The position numbers were made by a program, and so were the translations under genes. Below are positions 16,788-24,841 of a stretch of DNA of 64,000 bases, piece after piece; positions within the stretch are counted from its first letter, which is position 1; each line of letters opens with the position of its first letter. Location: NCBI GenBank assembly GCA_050953505.1, contig JBMNMU010000001.1:310001-374000 (forward strand), read 5' to 3'. The DNA comes from JBMNMU01 sp050953505. GTDB lineage: Bacteria > Bacillota > Clostridia > Peptostreptococcales > Anaerovoracaceae. The notes beneath the pieces are model-generated. The model was not told the origin of the DNA. It worked only from the letters and a program-made list of their open reading frames with translations, and did not search any database.

Positions 16788-17534
16788 ATGATTATCATCA
16801 AATCACAACAAGAAATCGACATAATGAGGGAATCAGGAAAGGTTACAGCCTTGATACTGTCACAGCTTAAGGATTTCATAAGGCCCGGCATATCTACCTT
16901 GGACATTGACAATTTCGTAGAAGATACCATCTTGAGCAACAATATGATTCCAAGCTTTAAAGGCTACAATGGCTTCCCCGGAAGTGCTTGTGTTTCCATT
17001 AATGAAGAAGTGGTTCACGGTATTCCGTCAAAAGATAGGATTCTAAATGAAGGGGATATTGTTAGCATAGATGTTGGAACAACATATAAAGGATATGTAT
17101 CTGATGCAGCTAGAACTTATGGAGTCGGTGCAATCAGCGAGGACGCACAAAGACTTATTTCTGTTACGGAAGAAAGTTTTTTTCAGGGACTGAAATTTTG
17201 TAAGGTGGGATATAGGCTTTCTGATATTTCTGCAGCAATTCAAGAAAAAGCAGAATCAGAAGGATATTCCGTAGTGAGAGAATTTGTAGGGCATGGGATA
17301 GGTCGAGAAATGCATGAAGAGCCCCAGATTCCTAATTACGGAAGACCAGGCAGAGGACCGAGGCTTGTACCGGGCATGGCACTTGCCATAGAACCCATGG
17401 TTAACCAGGGAGGATGCGAGGTCGAGGTTTTGCTAGACAATTGGACAGTAGTTACAATAGATGGAAAACTTTCCGCCCATTATGAAAATACAGTTGTTAT
17501 CACTGATGGTGAGCCGGAGTTGCTAACGCTATAA
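16788..17534 (+). CDS. map: Methionine aminopeptidase, type I
   Basis: Removes the N-terminal methionine from new proteins using a dinuclear metal centre. It has 248 residues. Metal and substrate ligands are visible: the His of VVHGIP, Asp of SIDVGT and DAART, the His of VGHGIGREMHEEP and Glu of AIEPM, and a late Glu in YENTVVIT. The start at 16788 follows TTAGGGGATTAATCT within the adk end. Translation is probably coupled to adk. Confidence 0.97.
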   Translation: MIIIKSQQEIDIMRESGKVTALILSQLKDFIRPGISTLDIDNFVEDTILSNNMIPSFKGYNGFPGSACVSINEEVVHGIPSKDRILNEGDIVSIDVGTTYKGYVSDAARTYGVGAISEDAQRLISVTEESFFQGLKFCKVGYRLSDISAAIQEKAESEGYSVVREFVGHGIGREMHEEPQIPNYGRPGRGPRLVPGMALAIEPMVNQGGCEVEVLLDNWTVVTIDGKLSAHYENTVVITDGEPELLTL

Positions 17535-17582
17535 TGGCTATATCCTGTGAAAGCACTGATGCATGAGTAAAGTTGTTGATTT

Positions 17583-17600
17583 GTCCTATGTGAATAGGAC
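17583..17600 (+). other. Short hairpin upstream of infA
   Basis: GTCCTAT-GTGA-ATAGGAC forms a perfect 7-bp stem with a GTGA tetraloop, 26 bases before the infA start. It is not followed by a U-run, so it is not a terminator. A role in mRNA processing or in infA expression is possible but not shown. Confidence 0.5.
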
Positions 17601-17625
17601 GCTACAGAAGAGAGAGGTGTAATAT

Positions 17626-17844
17626 ATGGCAAAGAAGGATGTCATAGAAGTATTTGGAACCGTATTAGAAGCCCAGCCAAATGCAATGTTTATTGTAGAA
17701 CTGGAAAACGGGTATGAAGTACTTGCACACATTTCAGGAAAAATTAGAATGAATTTCATCAAGATTTTGCCTGGAGACAGGGTTAAGGTAGAATTATCTC
17801 CTTATGATCTCACAAGAGGCAGAATTACTTGGAGAGAAAAGTAG
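17626..17844 (+). CDS. infA: Translation initiation factor IF-1
   Basis: OB-fold factor that blocks the A site of the 30S subunit during initiation. It has 72 residues, starting MAKKDVIEVFGTVLEAQPNA and ending GRITWREK, both diagnostic. ATG follows GAGAGAGGTGTAATAT. In many Clostridia a KOW-domain gene lies between map and infA; here that space is only 91 bases and holds no gene. Confidence 0.98.
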   Translation: MAKKDVIEVFGTVLEAQPNAMFIVELENGYEVLAHISGKIRMNFIKILPGDRVKVELSPYDLTRGRITWREK

Positions 17845-17945
17845 GCTCGTGAGATGTTGAAGAACACCTCACTCGCCTTTCAATTCATAAACGTACGAAA
17901 AGATGAGTAGGTGCGTTTAGCGAAAGCTAGAGGAGGAAGATAGAA

Positions 17946-18059
17946 ATGAAAGTTAGATCTTCAGTAAAACCAATCTGTGAAAAGTGCAAGATTATCAAAA
18001 GAAACGGAAAAGTCATGGTTATCTGTGAAAATCCGAAGCACAAACAGAAACAGGGTTAA
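17946..18059 (+). CDS. rpmJ: 50S ribosomal protein L36, zinc-binding form
   Basis: The smallest ribosomal protein, 37 residues, beginning MKVRSSVKPICEKCK. Zinc ligands Cys11, Cys14, Cys27 and His32 are all present, so this is the zinc form. ATG follows GAGGAGGAAGATAGAA. It lies between infA and rpsM as usual. The gene is easily missed because of its length. Confidence 0.97.
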   Translation: MKVRSSVKPICEKCKIIKRNGKVMVICENPKHKQKQG

Positions 18060-18315
18060 ATCAAGGGAATTCCTTTAACAGGATTCCAGGAAGAAAGAAA
18101 CCTTTCTTCAGAAGGATAGAATTTTTATTATGAAGGGAGCGGCTGTGTTTTATTGTCGAGAGACAAGAAAACTACTTCATCATAAAATTCAAAATAAACA
18201 TAGGGAATTTCTGAATGAAATTTCTTTAGGAAATTTATAAGAAGAATTTATATTAAGATTGCGTAGGAAATTTTTCAGGTACGGAAAAATTACAAGCAAT
18301 AAAGGAGGAAAGCTT
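18060..18315. other. 256-base rpmJ-rpsM spacer with a long hairpin
   Basis: No gene is seen. GAATTTTTATTATGAAG (18119-18135) can pair, with one gap, with CTTCATCATAAAATTC (18175-18190) around a 39-base loop. Repeated GGAAATTT phrases follow. The spacer is long for this operon and could hold a leader or a small palindromic element. The rpsM ribosome binding site AAAGGAGGAAAGCTT ends it. Confidence 0.5.
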
Positions 18316-18687
18316 ATGGCTCGTATAGCCGGTGTCGACTTACCAAGAGATAAAAGGGTAGAAGTTGGGCTAACGTATATTTACGGAATAGGAAGAAAAA
18401 CTTCTTTGGAAATCCTCGAAAAAGCAGGCATCAATCCGGACACTAGAGTTAAGGATTTAACCGAAGAAGAAGCAGGTAATATCAGAAGAATTATTGATTC
18501 GGACTATGCCGTTGAAGGTGATCTTAGAAGAGAAGTTTCCTTAAATATCAAAAGATTGATGGAAATCGGATGTTATAGAGGAATCAGACATAGAAGAGGT
18601 CTACCTGTTAGAGGTCAAAAGACAAAGACAAACGCAAGAACACGTAAAGGTCCTAAGAGAACTGTAGGAAGAAAGAAAAAGAAGTAA
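18316..18687 (+). CDS. rpsM: 30S ribosomal protein S13
   Basis: Head protein contacting the P-site tRNA and the large subunit. It has 123 residues, starting MARIAGVDLPRDKRVEVGLT. The ATG at 18316 directly follows AAAGGAGGAAAGCTT, whereas an in-frame ATG at 18259 has no such site. The basic tail RKGPKRTVGRKKKK is typical. Confidence 0.97.
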   Translation: MARIAGVDLPRDKRVEVGLTYIYGIGRKTSLEILEKAGINPDTRVKDLTEEEAGNIRRIIDSDYAVEGDLRREVSLNIKRLMEIGCYRGIRHRRGLPVRGQKTKTNARTRKGPKRTVGRKKKK

Positions 18688-18701
18688 GGAGGTAGGAAAT
18701 T

Positions 18702-19100
18702 ATGGCTAAAACTGCTAAAAAGACAGTTAGAAGAAAAAGAAGAGAACGTAAGAACATTGAACGTGGTCAGGCTCATATCCAATCCACCTTTAACAACACT
18801 CTTGTAACTCTTACAGATCTTAGCGGGAACGCACTTTCATGGTCAAGTGCTGGTTCACTTGGCTTTAAAGGTTCAAGAAAATCAACTCCTTTTGCTGCCC
18901 AGATGGCTGCAGAGGAAGCTGCTAAAGGTGCAATGGAGCATGGACTAAAAATGGTTGAAGTATACGTAAATGGACCTGGTTCCGGACGTGAAGCGGCAAT
19001 TAGAGCGCTACAAGCTGCAGGTCTTGAAATCAACCTAATTAAAGATATTACCCCTATTCCGCACAACGGATGCAGACCACCAAAGAGAAGAAGAGTTTAA
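18702..19100 (+). CDS. rpsK: 30S ribosomal protein S11
   Basis: Platform protein of the small subunit near the Shine-Dalgarno helix. It has 132 residues with IQSTFNNTLVTLTDLSGNAL and the C-terminal ITPIPHNGCRPPKRRRV signature. ATG follows AAGGAGGTAGGAAATT, 14 bases after rpsM. Confidence 0.97.
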   Translation: MAKTAKKTVRRKRRERKNIERGQAHIQSTFNNTLVTLTDLSGNALSWSSAGSLGFKGSRKSTPFAAQMAAEEAAKGAMEHGLKMVEVYVNGPGSGREAAIRALQAAGLEINLIKDITPIPHNGCRPPKRRRV

Positions 19101-19119
19101 TGAAAGGGAGGTGTAATTA

Positions 19120-19740
19120 ATGGCTAGATATACAGATGCTTCTTGCAGATTATGCAGAAGAGAAGGTCAGAAGCTGTTCTTAAAAGGCGAAAGATGTTAT
19201 AGCCCAAAATGTGGGATAGAAAAAAGAAATTACCCGCCCGGACAGCATGGACAGGGTAGGAAAAAAGTTTCAGAATATGGAATCCAGACTAGAGAAAAGC
19301 AAAAGGCTAAGAGATTCTATGGTCTTCTAGAAACCCAGTTCAGAAATTATTTTGAAAAGGCTTCAAAGAAATCAGGAATCACAGGTGAAAACCTGTTAAT
19401 CATGCTAGAAACAAGATTAGATAATACTGTTTTCAGAATGGGATTTGCTTCATCAAGGAAAGAGGCAAGACAGCTAGTTAGACACGGACATTTTACTGTA
19501 AACGGAAAAAAAGTGAACATTCCATCAGCGGCTGTGAGTGCTGGGGATGTTATAAAAGTAAGAGAAAAGAGCACATCATCTCCGAAGTTTAAGGAGATTA
19601 AAGATATGTCAATTAGCGTTCCGGCTTGGATCACCGTTGATGTAGAAAAGCTTGAAGGAAAAGTTGTTGCGATGCCACGTAGGGAAGATATTGATACGCC
19701 AATCGCAGAACATCTAATCGTCGAGTTGTACTCAAAATAA
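19120..19740 (+). CDS. rpsD: 30S ribosomal protein S4, zinc-binding form
   Basis: 16S rRNA primary-binding protein with roles in assembly and decoding fidelity; in Bacillota S4 represses its own synthesis. It has 206 residues. Cys9, Cys12, Cys26 and Cys31 form the zinc motif of this type. The S4 RNA-binding domain (LETRLDNTVFRMGFASSRKE ARQLVRHGH) is near residues 91-120. ATG follows AAAGGGAGGTGTAATTA. rpsD is embedded in the alpha operon. Confidence 0.97.
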   Translation: MARYTDASCRLCRREGQKLFLKGERCYSPKCGIEKRNYPPGQHGQGRKKVSEYGIQTREKQKAKRFYGLLETQFRNYFEKASKKSGITGENLLIMLETRLDNTVFRMGFASSRKEARQLVRHGHFTVNGKKVNIPSAAVSAGDVIKVREKSTSSPKFKEIKDMSISVPAWITVDVEKLEGKVVAMPRREDIDTPIAEHLIVELYSK

Positions 19741-19972
19741 GAAACCTTATCTGGATTTGCGCAAGCAAAAGTTTCAGCTTTTCAGCGCAAATCTATGGAG
19801 GATTTCTTAAAGCAGCGCCCAAGCTTGCCTTATTTTCATAATGTTTGGCCACGCTGTGTAATTGAGTTAATAGCAGTCAAGACTACAACTTCTAGATATG
19901 TAGTTTTGTTGCATAAGTTCGCTAACAATTTGCCTGGCAAATGAAGCGAGCAAGTTATAAGGAGGGTTTTTA
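19741..19972. other. 232-base rpsD-rpoA spacer with two palindromes
   Basis: No gene is seen. GATTTGCGC (19754-19762) pairs perfectly with GCGCAAATC (19785-19793). A second, near-continuous palindrome ATTTGCC-T-GGCAAAT sits at 19928-19942, flanked by TTCGCT and AGCGAG, which extend it imperfectly. Its right edge is 31 bases from the rpoA start. The structures could separate rpoA expression from the ribosomal genes by processing or attenuation; this is inference. Confidence 0.55.
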
Positions 19973-20920
19973 GTGATAGAAATCGAAAAACCAACGATAG
20001 AATGCATTCAATCTGAAGATGACGGCAATTATGGGAAATTTATTGTAGAACCTTTGGAGAGAGGTTATGGTACAACTCTTGGAAACAGTCTGAGAAGAAT
20101 ACTTCTTTCTTCCTTACCAGGTGCTGCCGTTACCTCAGTAAAGATTGATGGAATTCTACATGAGTTTTCTACGATTCCCGGCGTAAAAGAAGATGTAACA
20201 GAAATTATACTGAATCTCAAAAAGCTAGCAGTTAGAATTGACACTGATAATCCGAAAAGAGTGATTATCAATGCAGTAGGGCCTAAAATTGTTACTGCCG
20301 GAGATATCATCGGAGACAGTGAAATTGAGATTTTTAATCCAGACCTTCACATCGCAACGCTTGAAGAAAATGCCACGCTGGTTATGGAAATCAACCTAGC
20401 AAGGGGCAGAGGCTATGTACCGGCTGAGCAGAATAAAACGGAATCCATGCCTATAGCGGTTATTCCTGTAGATTCTATTTATACACCGGTTAAAAAAGCA
20501 AATTTTGCAGTTGAGAATACGAGAGTAGGGCAGGTTACTGACTATGATAAGCTCATTTTGGAAGTTTGGACAGATGGAAGCATTACTCCAGAGGAAGCCG
20601 TGTCAATTGGCGCGAAAATCATGCAGGAGCATCTAAAGCTATTCATTGACCTTACTGACAGTATGGAAGCTATGGAAATCATGGTAGAGAAGGAAGAAGA
20701 CCAAAAAGAAAAAGCACTTGAGATGACCATTGAAGAACTGGAATTATCTGTTCGTTCCTTCAACTGCTTGAAGAGAGCATCAATCAACACGGTAGAAGAG
20801 CTTACTCAAAAAACCGAGGATGATATGATGAAGGTTAGAAACCTAGGTAAGAAATCTTTGGATGAAGTGAAAAATAAACTTGAAGAATTAGGACTCAGTC
20901 TTAAGCCAAGTGATGACTAA
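19973..20920 (+). CDS. rpoA: RNA polymerase subunit alpha
   Basis: Dimeric assembly platform of RNA polymerase with a DNA-binding C-terminal domain. It has 315 residues. The N-terminal domain shows EPLERGYGTTLGNSLRRILL; the C-terminal domain LELSVRSFNCLKRASINTVE carries the UP-element-binding residues. The start is GTG after AAGGAGGGTTTTTA; the following residues IEIEKPTIECIQSED fit alpha N-termini. rplQ follows after 20 bases. Confidence 0.98.
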   Translation: MIEIEKPTIECIQSEDDGNYGKFIVEPLERGYGTTLGNSLRRILLSSLPGAAVTSVKIDGILHEFSTIPGVKEDVTEIILNLKKLAVRIDTDNPKRVIINAVGPKIVTAGDIIGDSEIEIFNPDLHIATLEENATLVMEINLARGRGYVPAEQNKTESMPIAVIPVDSIYTPVKKANFAVENTRVGQVTDYDKLILEVWTDGSITPEEAVSIGAKIMQEHLKLFIDLTDSMEAMEIMVEKEEDQKEKALEMTIEELELSVRSFNCLKRASINTVEELTQKTEDDMMKVRNLGKKSLDEVKNKLEELGLSLKPSDD

Positions 20921-20940
20921 GTAGCAAAGGAGGATATAAC

Positions 20941-21282
20941 ATGCCTGGATATAGAAAATTAGGCAGACCTACTGCGCATAGAAGAGCCATGCTGAGGAAC
21001 ATTGTTACTGATCTTTTTAGAGAAGGTCGTATCACAACCACAGATCATAGAGCTAAAGAGGCGAGAAAAGCAGCTGAGAAGCTGATTACTATTGCTAAAC
21101 GTGGCGATCTCCATGCAAGAAGGCAAGTGCTGTCCTACGTTTATGATGAAGACGTAGTTTCAAAGCTATTTGATGAAATAGCTCCAAGATATGAAGAAAG
21201 AAATGGCGGTTACACCAGAATTCTAAAGCTAGGGCCAAGACGCGGAGATAACGCAGAAGTGGTGTTTTTAGAACTGGTATAG
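20941..21282 (+). CDS. rplQ: 50S ribosomal protein L17
   Basis: Large-subunit protein near the tunnel exit. It has 113 residues, starting MPGYRKLGRPTAHRRAMLRN, the signature, and ends GDNAEVVFLELV. ATG follows AAAGGAGGATATAAC. It closes the super-operon, 62 bases ahead of a terminator. Confidence 0.97.
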   Translation: MPGYRKLGRPTAHRRAMLRNIVTDLFREGRITTTDHRAKEARKAAEKLITIAKRGDLHARRQVLSYVYDEDVVSKLFDEIAPRYEERNGGYTRILKLGPRRGDNAEVVFLELV

Positions 21283-21344
21283 TAGGAAGTAATTTAAAAA
21301 AGGACTTTCATAACGCTTAAATAGGAATTTTCAATTTCGAAGAT

Positions 21345-21383
21345 ACGGCATAGTTGATTTAATTCGGCTGTGCCGTTTTTTTA
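21345..21383 (+). terminator. Terminator of the ribosomal super-operon
   Basis: ACGGCA (21345-21350) pairs with TGCCGT (21371-21376) and the stem leads into a run of seven T. The loop holds AGTTGATTTAATTCGGC, which may extend the stem. It is the first terminator after rplQ. Confidence 0.8.
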
Positions 21384-21511
21384 TTTTTTGTTTGTTGTCA
21401 GCTGAATAATCTTATAGGAGAGATATCTACCATAGCTCCAGGTTCCAAGCTATAGGGCACTAAACTGTAAAAATGAGGCAATGTAACATAAAATTAAGAA
21501 TATAGTTAACA

Positions 21512-21540
21512 TTGAGAATTTACTGAATATATTATATAAT
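21512..21540 (+). promoter_or_regulatory. Promoter of the TRAP transporter operon
   Basis: TTGAGA (21512-21517), a 17-base spacer and a perfect TATAAT (21535-21540). The start would be about 100 bases before the first transporter gene. No operator is recognised. Confidence 0.75.
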
Positions 21541-21650
21541 ATACAAAATGTTCTGTGCAGCGTTAGGCTAATCAGAATAAAACCGTTAGAATGACTGCTC
21601 AATTACAAGTATTCATTCGTCACTAAAAAGATTGATAAAGGAGGAAAATC

Positions 21651-22697
21651 ATGAGTCAAAAGAAAATAATCGCTTTGCTCATGGTGCTTGCATTGATTCT
21701 ATCTAGCTTTGCCGGTTGTGGAGGGGGTGGAGGCGGAAAAACAGTAGAATATTCCGCAGAAAATCCCTTAGTATTAAGACTGGCTTCTGACGCACCTGCT
21801 GAGCACATTGCTACAGGCCTCAATAACGACGCTTGTGCCATGGTGGAAGAAAGAACAGAAGGAAGGGTAAAGGTACAGTACTTTCCTGCTAGCCAACTAG
21901 GTGATTATAACACAGTTTATGAGGAGATTGTTAGAGGAACCATTGACCTTGCCCAAATAACCATTCCTGAATCCATAGATCCAAGACTGGGAGCCCCTTA
22001 TCTTCCATATTACGCATTAAATTACGATGAGGTTAGAACATTGTTTGCTCCAGATTCATTCATGTGTCAGGAACTGGGTAAATTAACAGCAGAGACCAAC
22101 GTTAGGTTTTTGGGGATTGTTCTAGAAGGATTTATTGGCCAGGGCTATGTTAAAGAGCCCACAGATATTTTCACTCCAGGGACGAATAAATACGTGAAGA
22201 GCAGATCCCCATCCATGGTGACTTTCTATCAGCCAATGGATGATTTGGGATTTGGACCTGTGTCTATTCCATACGGAGAAGTACCTACAGCCATACAAAC
22301 TAACGTTGTTGACGGCTGGGTGGGAGGCACTCCAAACATGAACTATGCTTGGGTGGGAGAATTAATTAACTACATGTATGTAAACTATATCCATGCAGAA
22401 GCCACCAGCTATGTTATGAGTGAATTGTCTTTAAGTAAGTTGACTCCAGAGGATCAAGAAATCGTTATAGGTGTTTTTGAGGAGCAAAGCCTAAAGAGTT
22501 TCACCGAAGCGGAAGCCAACGAAAAACTTTATATGCAAAAGTTGGCTGATGATTATGGAGTAGAAGTTATAGAGTTCACTCAGGAGCAGATACAGGTATA
22601 CGCTGACTTTGTTCGAGAAAACAGCTGGCCTGCCATGGAAGATCTTCTTACGAAAGAACTCATGGATGGCTTCAGAAAGGAAATCGGATTGCTATAA
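21651..22697 (+). CDS. dctP: TRAP transporter solute-binding lipoprotein (DctP family)
   Basis: Extracellular binding protein that hands an organic acid or similar anion to a TRAP (tripartite ATP-independent periplasmic) permease. The 348 residues start with a lipoprotein signal: MSQKKIIALLMVLALILSSF, lipobox FAGC, lipidated Cys23. The mature part has the DctP fold, with RVKVQYFPASQLGDYNTVYE and VVDGWVGGTPNMNYAW near the ligand region. A strong hairpin follows the gene, ahead of the two membrane subunits. The substrate cannot be read from the sequence. Confidence 0.92.
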   Translation: MSQKKIIALLMVLALILSSFAGCGGGGGGKTVEYSAENPLVLRLASDAPAEHIATGLNNDACAMVEERTEGRVKVQYFPASQLGDYNTVYEEIVRGTIDLAQITIPESIDPRLGAPYLPYYALNYDEVRTLFAPDSFMCQELGKLTAETNVRFLGIVLEGFIGQGYVKEPTDIFTPGTNKYVKSRSPSMVTFYQPMDDLGFGPVSIPYGEVPTAIQTNVVDGWVGGTPNMNYAWVGELINYMYVNYIHAEATSYVMSELSLSKLTPEDQEIVIGVFEEQSLKSFTEAEANEKLYMQKLADDYGVEVIEFTQEQIQVYADFVRENSWPAMEDLLTKELMDGFRKEIGLL

Positions 22698-22734
22698 TTA
22701 CATCAAAACCGTTAACATAAATAACTGAAAGAGA

Positions 22735-22781
22735 TGTAATATCAGAGAGAAGATAAAACATTGTTTCTCTCTGATATTACA
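22735..22781 (+). other. Perfect 16-bp intercistronic hairpin after dctP
   Basis: TGTAATATCAGAGAGA (22735-22750) pairs without mismatch to TCTCTCTGATATTACA (22766-22781). No T-run follows, so it is unlikely to end transcription fully. Such hairpins after binding-protein genes often protect the upstream mRNA and give more binding protein than permease. That role is inference. Confidence 0.75.
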
Positions 22782-22801
22782 ATAATCTAAAGGAGGTTAC
22801 C

Positions 22802-23350
22802 TTGGATAAACTAGAAAAAACAAAATTCTGGTTGATAATTCAGAAGGTTCTACGGTTTGGATTGATAGTATGTGGAGTTGCAGTAGTACTGATTACTTTC
22901 GCAGCAACCTTAACACGTGCAATAAGTGTGGACTTTAGGGGTTATGAAGAATTTCTAGTCGCATTTGCAATTTGGTTGTACATGTTTGGCGCAGCCTATG
23001 GAAGCTTTGAAAAGAGCCATATAACTGCGGATATTCTTTCCATCGTTATTAAGGAAGGGTTATTCAAGGACATACTGGCACTTGTCAGAAATTTTTTAAT
23101 CGTAGTACTAGGGATTGTTTTTTTCATCTGGGCATTAGAATTAGTACAATGGACAATAATAATGGGAACAAAAACACCTACCTGGAGGATCCCTATGACC
23201 GTTTCTCAATCAGCCATGCTTTTTGGGTTGGCCGTTGCGAGCTTTTATAACCTTGTTTATCTCTATATAGAAATCAGGGGATTTATGAACAAGCATGGAA
23301 GAAAGAAAAAAATGGGCATTCAAGGACCAAACACAGAAGGGGAGGTATAG
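22802..23350 (+). CDS. dctQ: TRAP transporter small permease (DctQ family)
   Basis: Small membrane subunit that, with DctM, forms the permease. It has 182 residues and four predicted membrane helices; the DctQ-type loop with YEEFLVAFAIWLYMFGAAYG precedes helix 2. The start is TTG at 22802, placed 6 bases after AAAGGAGG. dctM begins three bases after its stop. The last ~30 residues are a charged tail. Confidence 0.88.
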   Translation: MDKLEKTKFWLIIQKVLRFGLIVCGVAVVLITFAATLTRAISVDFRGYEEFLVAFAIWLYMFGAAYGSFEKSHITADILSIVIKEGLFKDILALVRNFLIVVLGIVFFIWALELVQWTIIMGTKTPTWRIPMTVSQSAMLFGLAVASFYNLVYLYIEIRGFMNKHGRKKKMGIQGPNTEGEV

Positions 23351-23353
23351 TAA

Positions 23354-24652
23354 ATGACTATTATAATTGCTATTATAGTACTTGTTGTCGTCCTTTTATT
23401 AGGCGTTCCTATACCTTTTGCATTTTTTGCATCAGCGCTGTCTTTGGTATGGCTAGGGGGATATGACTACACCTTCCTGCTTCCCTACGGTTATAGCCAG
23501 GTCACTTCGTTGATACTAGTTGCCATACCTTTGTTTGTTTTGGCAGGCGAGCTTATGGAGAGAAGTGGGATTGGTGAAAGTCTTATTAATTTTGTAGACA
23601 TGTTTATAGGCAGGGTCAAGGGGGGCTTAGGGGCTGTAATGGTGGTCTCCTGCGGCCTTTTCGGGGCTATTTCCGGAAGTGGATTTGCAACACTTTCTGC
23701 CATTGGCACAATCATGCTCCCGAGAATGGCAGCAGCAGGCTATCCAAGAGGAGTCTCAGTAGCACTAATTTCTAGTGCATCCCTCCTGGGGCTTCTAATT
23801 CCGCCAAGCCTGAACCAGATTCTTTTCGCCTTCGTGGGAGGGCAATCTGTTCTGGCCTGTTTCCTAGCCACAGTTATACCGGGAATTATTCTCATTGTGC
23901 TACTTAGTGCCGTTAACTTTTGGCTGCTAAGGAAAAATAAAAACATTAAGTTGTCAGATAAGCTACCTAGAAATGTTTATGTGAAAACCTTACGCACAAG
24001 GACTGTCCGGGCGGTTCCGGCAATGATTGCTCCGATAATTATTCTTGGCGGCATTTATGGTGGTTTCATGACTCCTACTGAAGCAGCGGCCGTTGCTGTT
24101 GTCTACACCGTCCCCGTTGGCATTTGGTTTTATAAAGGCTTAGATAAAAAGAGTTTAAAGGACGGATTGGTGAAGGCGGGATGTACCGCAGGGGTAATAA
24201 TGATTATGCTCCTATCTGTTATGATGCTATCAAGGTTATATGTGATGGAAAATCTTCCTCAGATGATCCTTGATATTATGGTCTCCGTATCTAGCAATCC
24301 ACTGGTTTTGACATTAATGTTAAATGTTTTCCTTATTTTTATAGGTATGTTAATGGACGATACCAGTGCCATACTTTTAACTACGCCTATACTGTTACCA
24401 GTTGCTGTAGGCATAGGTATACATCCCGTTCATTTTGCAGCAATTGTTGGAGTGAACATCGGCCTCGGCGGGGTAACGCCACCTACAGCGCCTTTCTTAT
24501 ACTTAGGCTCTAGGATAGGCAATACGCCTATAAATGAGATGCTTGGGCCCACCATGTATTTCATTGCATTTGCATGGATTCCAACATTGCTATTGACTAC
24601 TTACATCCCCGGCCTCTCCCTTTGGTTGCCCGGTTTGCTGGGGTATGTCTAA
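23354..24652 (+). CDS. dctM: TRAP transporter large permease (DctM family)
   Basis: Multi-helix sodium-coupled permease of the ion-transporter superfamily. It has 432 residues, the usual length. Features are GELMERSGIGESLINFVDMF near residues 63-82, GLFGAISGSGFATLSAIGT with the SGSG turn, LIPPSLNQILFA and PTEAAAVAVVYT. ATG follows AGAAGGGGAGGTATAGTAA. The operon ends in a terminator after the gene. Confidence 0.94.
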   Translation: MTIIIAIIVLVVVLLLGVPIPFAFFASALSLVWLGGYDYTFLLPYGYSQVTSLILVAIPLFVLAGELMERSGIGESLINFVDMFIGRVKGGLGAVMVVSCGLFGAISGSGFATLSAIGTIMLPRMAAAGYPRGVSVALISSASLLGLLIPPSLNQILFAFVGGQSVLACFLATVIPGIILIVLLSAVNFWLLRKNKNIKLSDKLPRNVYVKTLRTRTVRAVPAMIAPIIILGGIYGGFMTPTEAAAVAVVYTVPVGIWFYKGLDKKSLKDGLVKAGCTAGVIMIMLLSVMMLSRLYVMENLPQMILDIMVSVSSNPLVLTLMLNVFLIFIGMLMDDTSAILLTTPILLPVAVGIGIHPVHFAAIVGVNIGLGGVTPPTAPFLYLGSRIGNTPINEMLGPTMYFIAFAWIPTLLLTTYIPGLSLWLPGLLGYV

Positions 24653-24687
24653 AATTCCAAACCAAGTTAATATCGGAATACCAGATG

Positions 24688-24721
24688 AAGGGGTCAATCA
24701 GAAATGGTTGATCCCTTGTTT
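24688..24721 (+). terminator. Terminator of the TRAP operon
   Basis: AAGGGGTCAATCA pairs with TGGTTGATCCCTT around a GAAA tetraloop, with two G-U pairs, followed by TGTTTAAT. It lies 35 bases after the dctM stop. Confidence 0.7.
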
Positions 24722-24762
24722 AATGGAGCTATTAGCTATATTTTTTTATGGTTGCTACGCAG

Positions 24763-24791
24763 TTGTACTGAATTTAGTTTTAAGGTATAAT
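24763..24791 (+). promoter_or_regulatory. Promoter of the ECF transporter operon
   Basis: TTGTAC (24763-24768), a 17-base spacer, then a perfect TATAAT (24786-24791). It lies 50 bases before the ecfA1 start. The short leader leaves no room for a riboswitch. Confidence 0.7.
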
Positions 24792-24841
24792 TACGGAGTA
24801 TCATAAATCATTTCGACCTGGAAAGTGAGTATTTCAATAAA

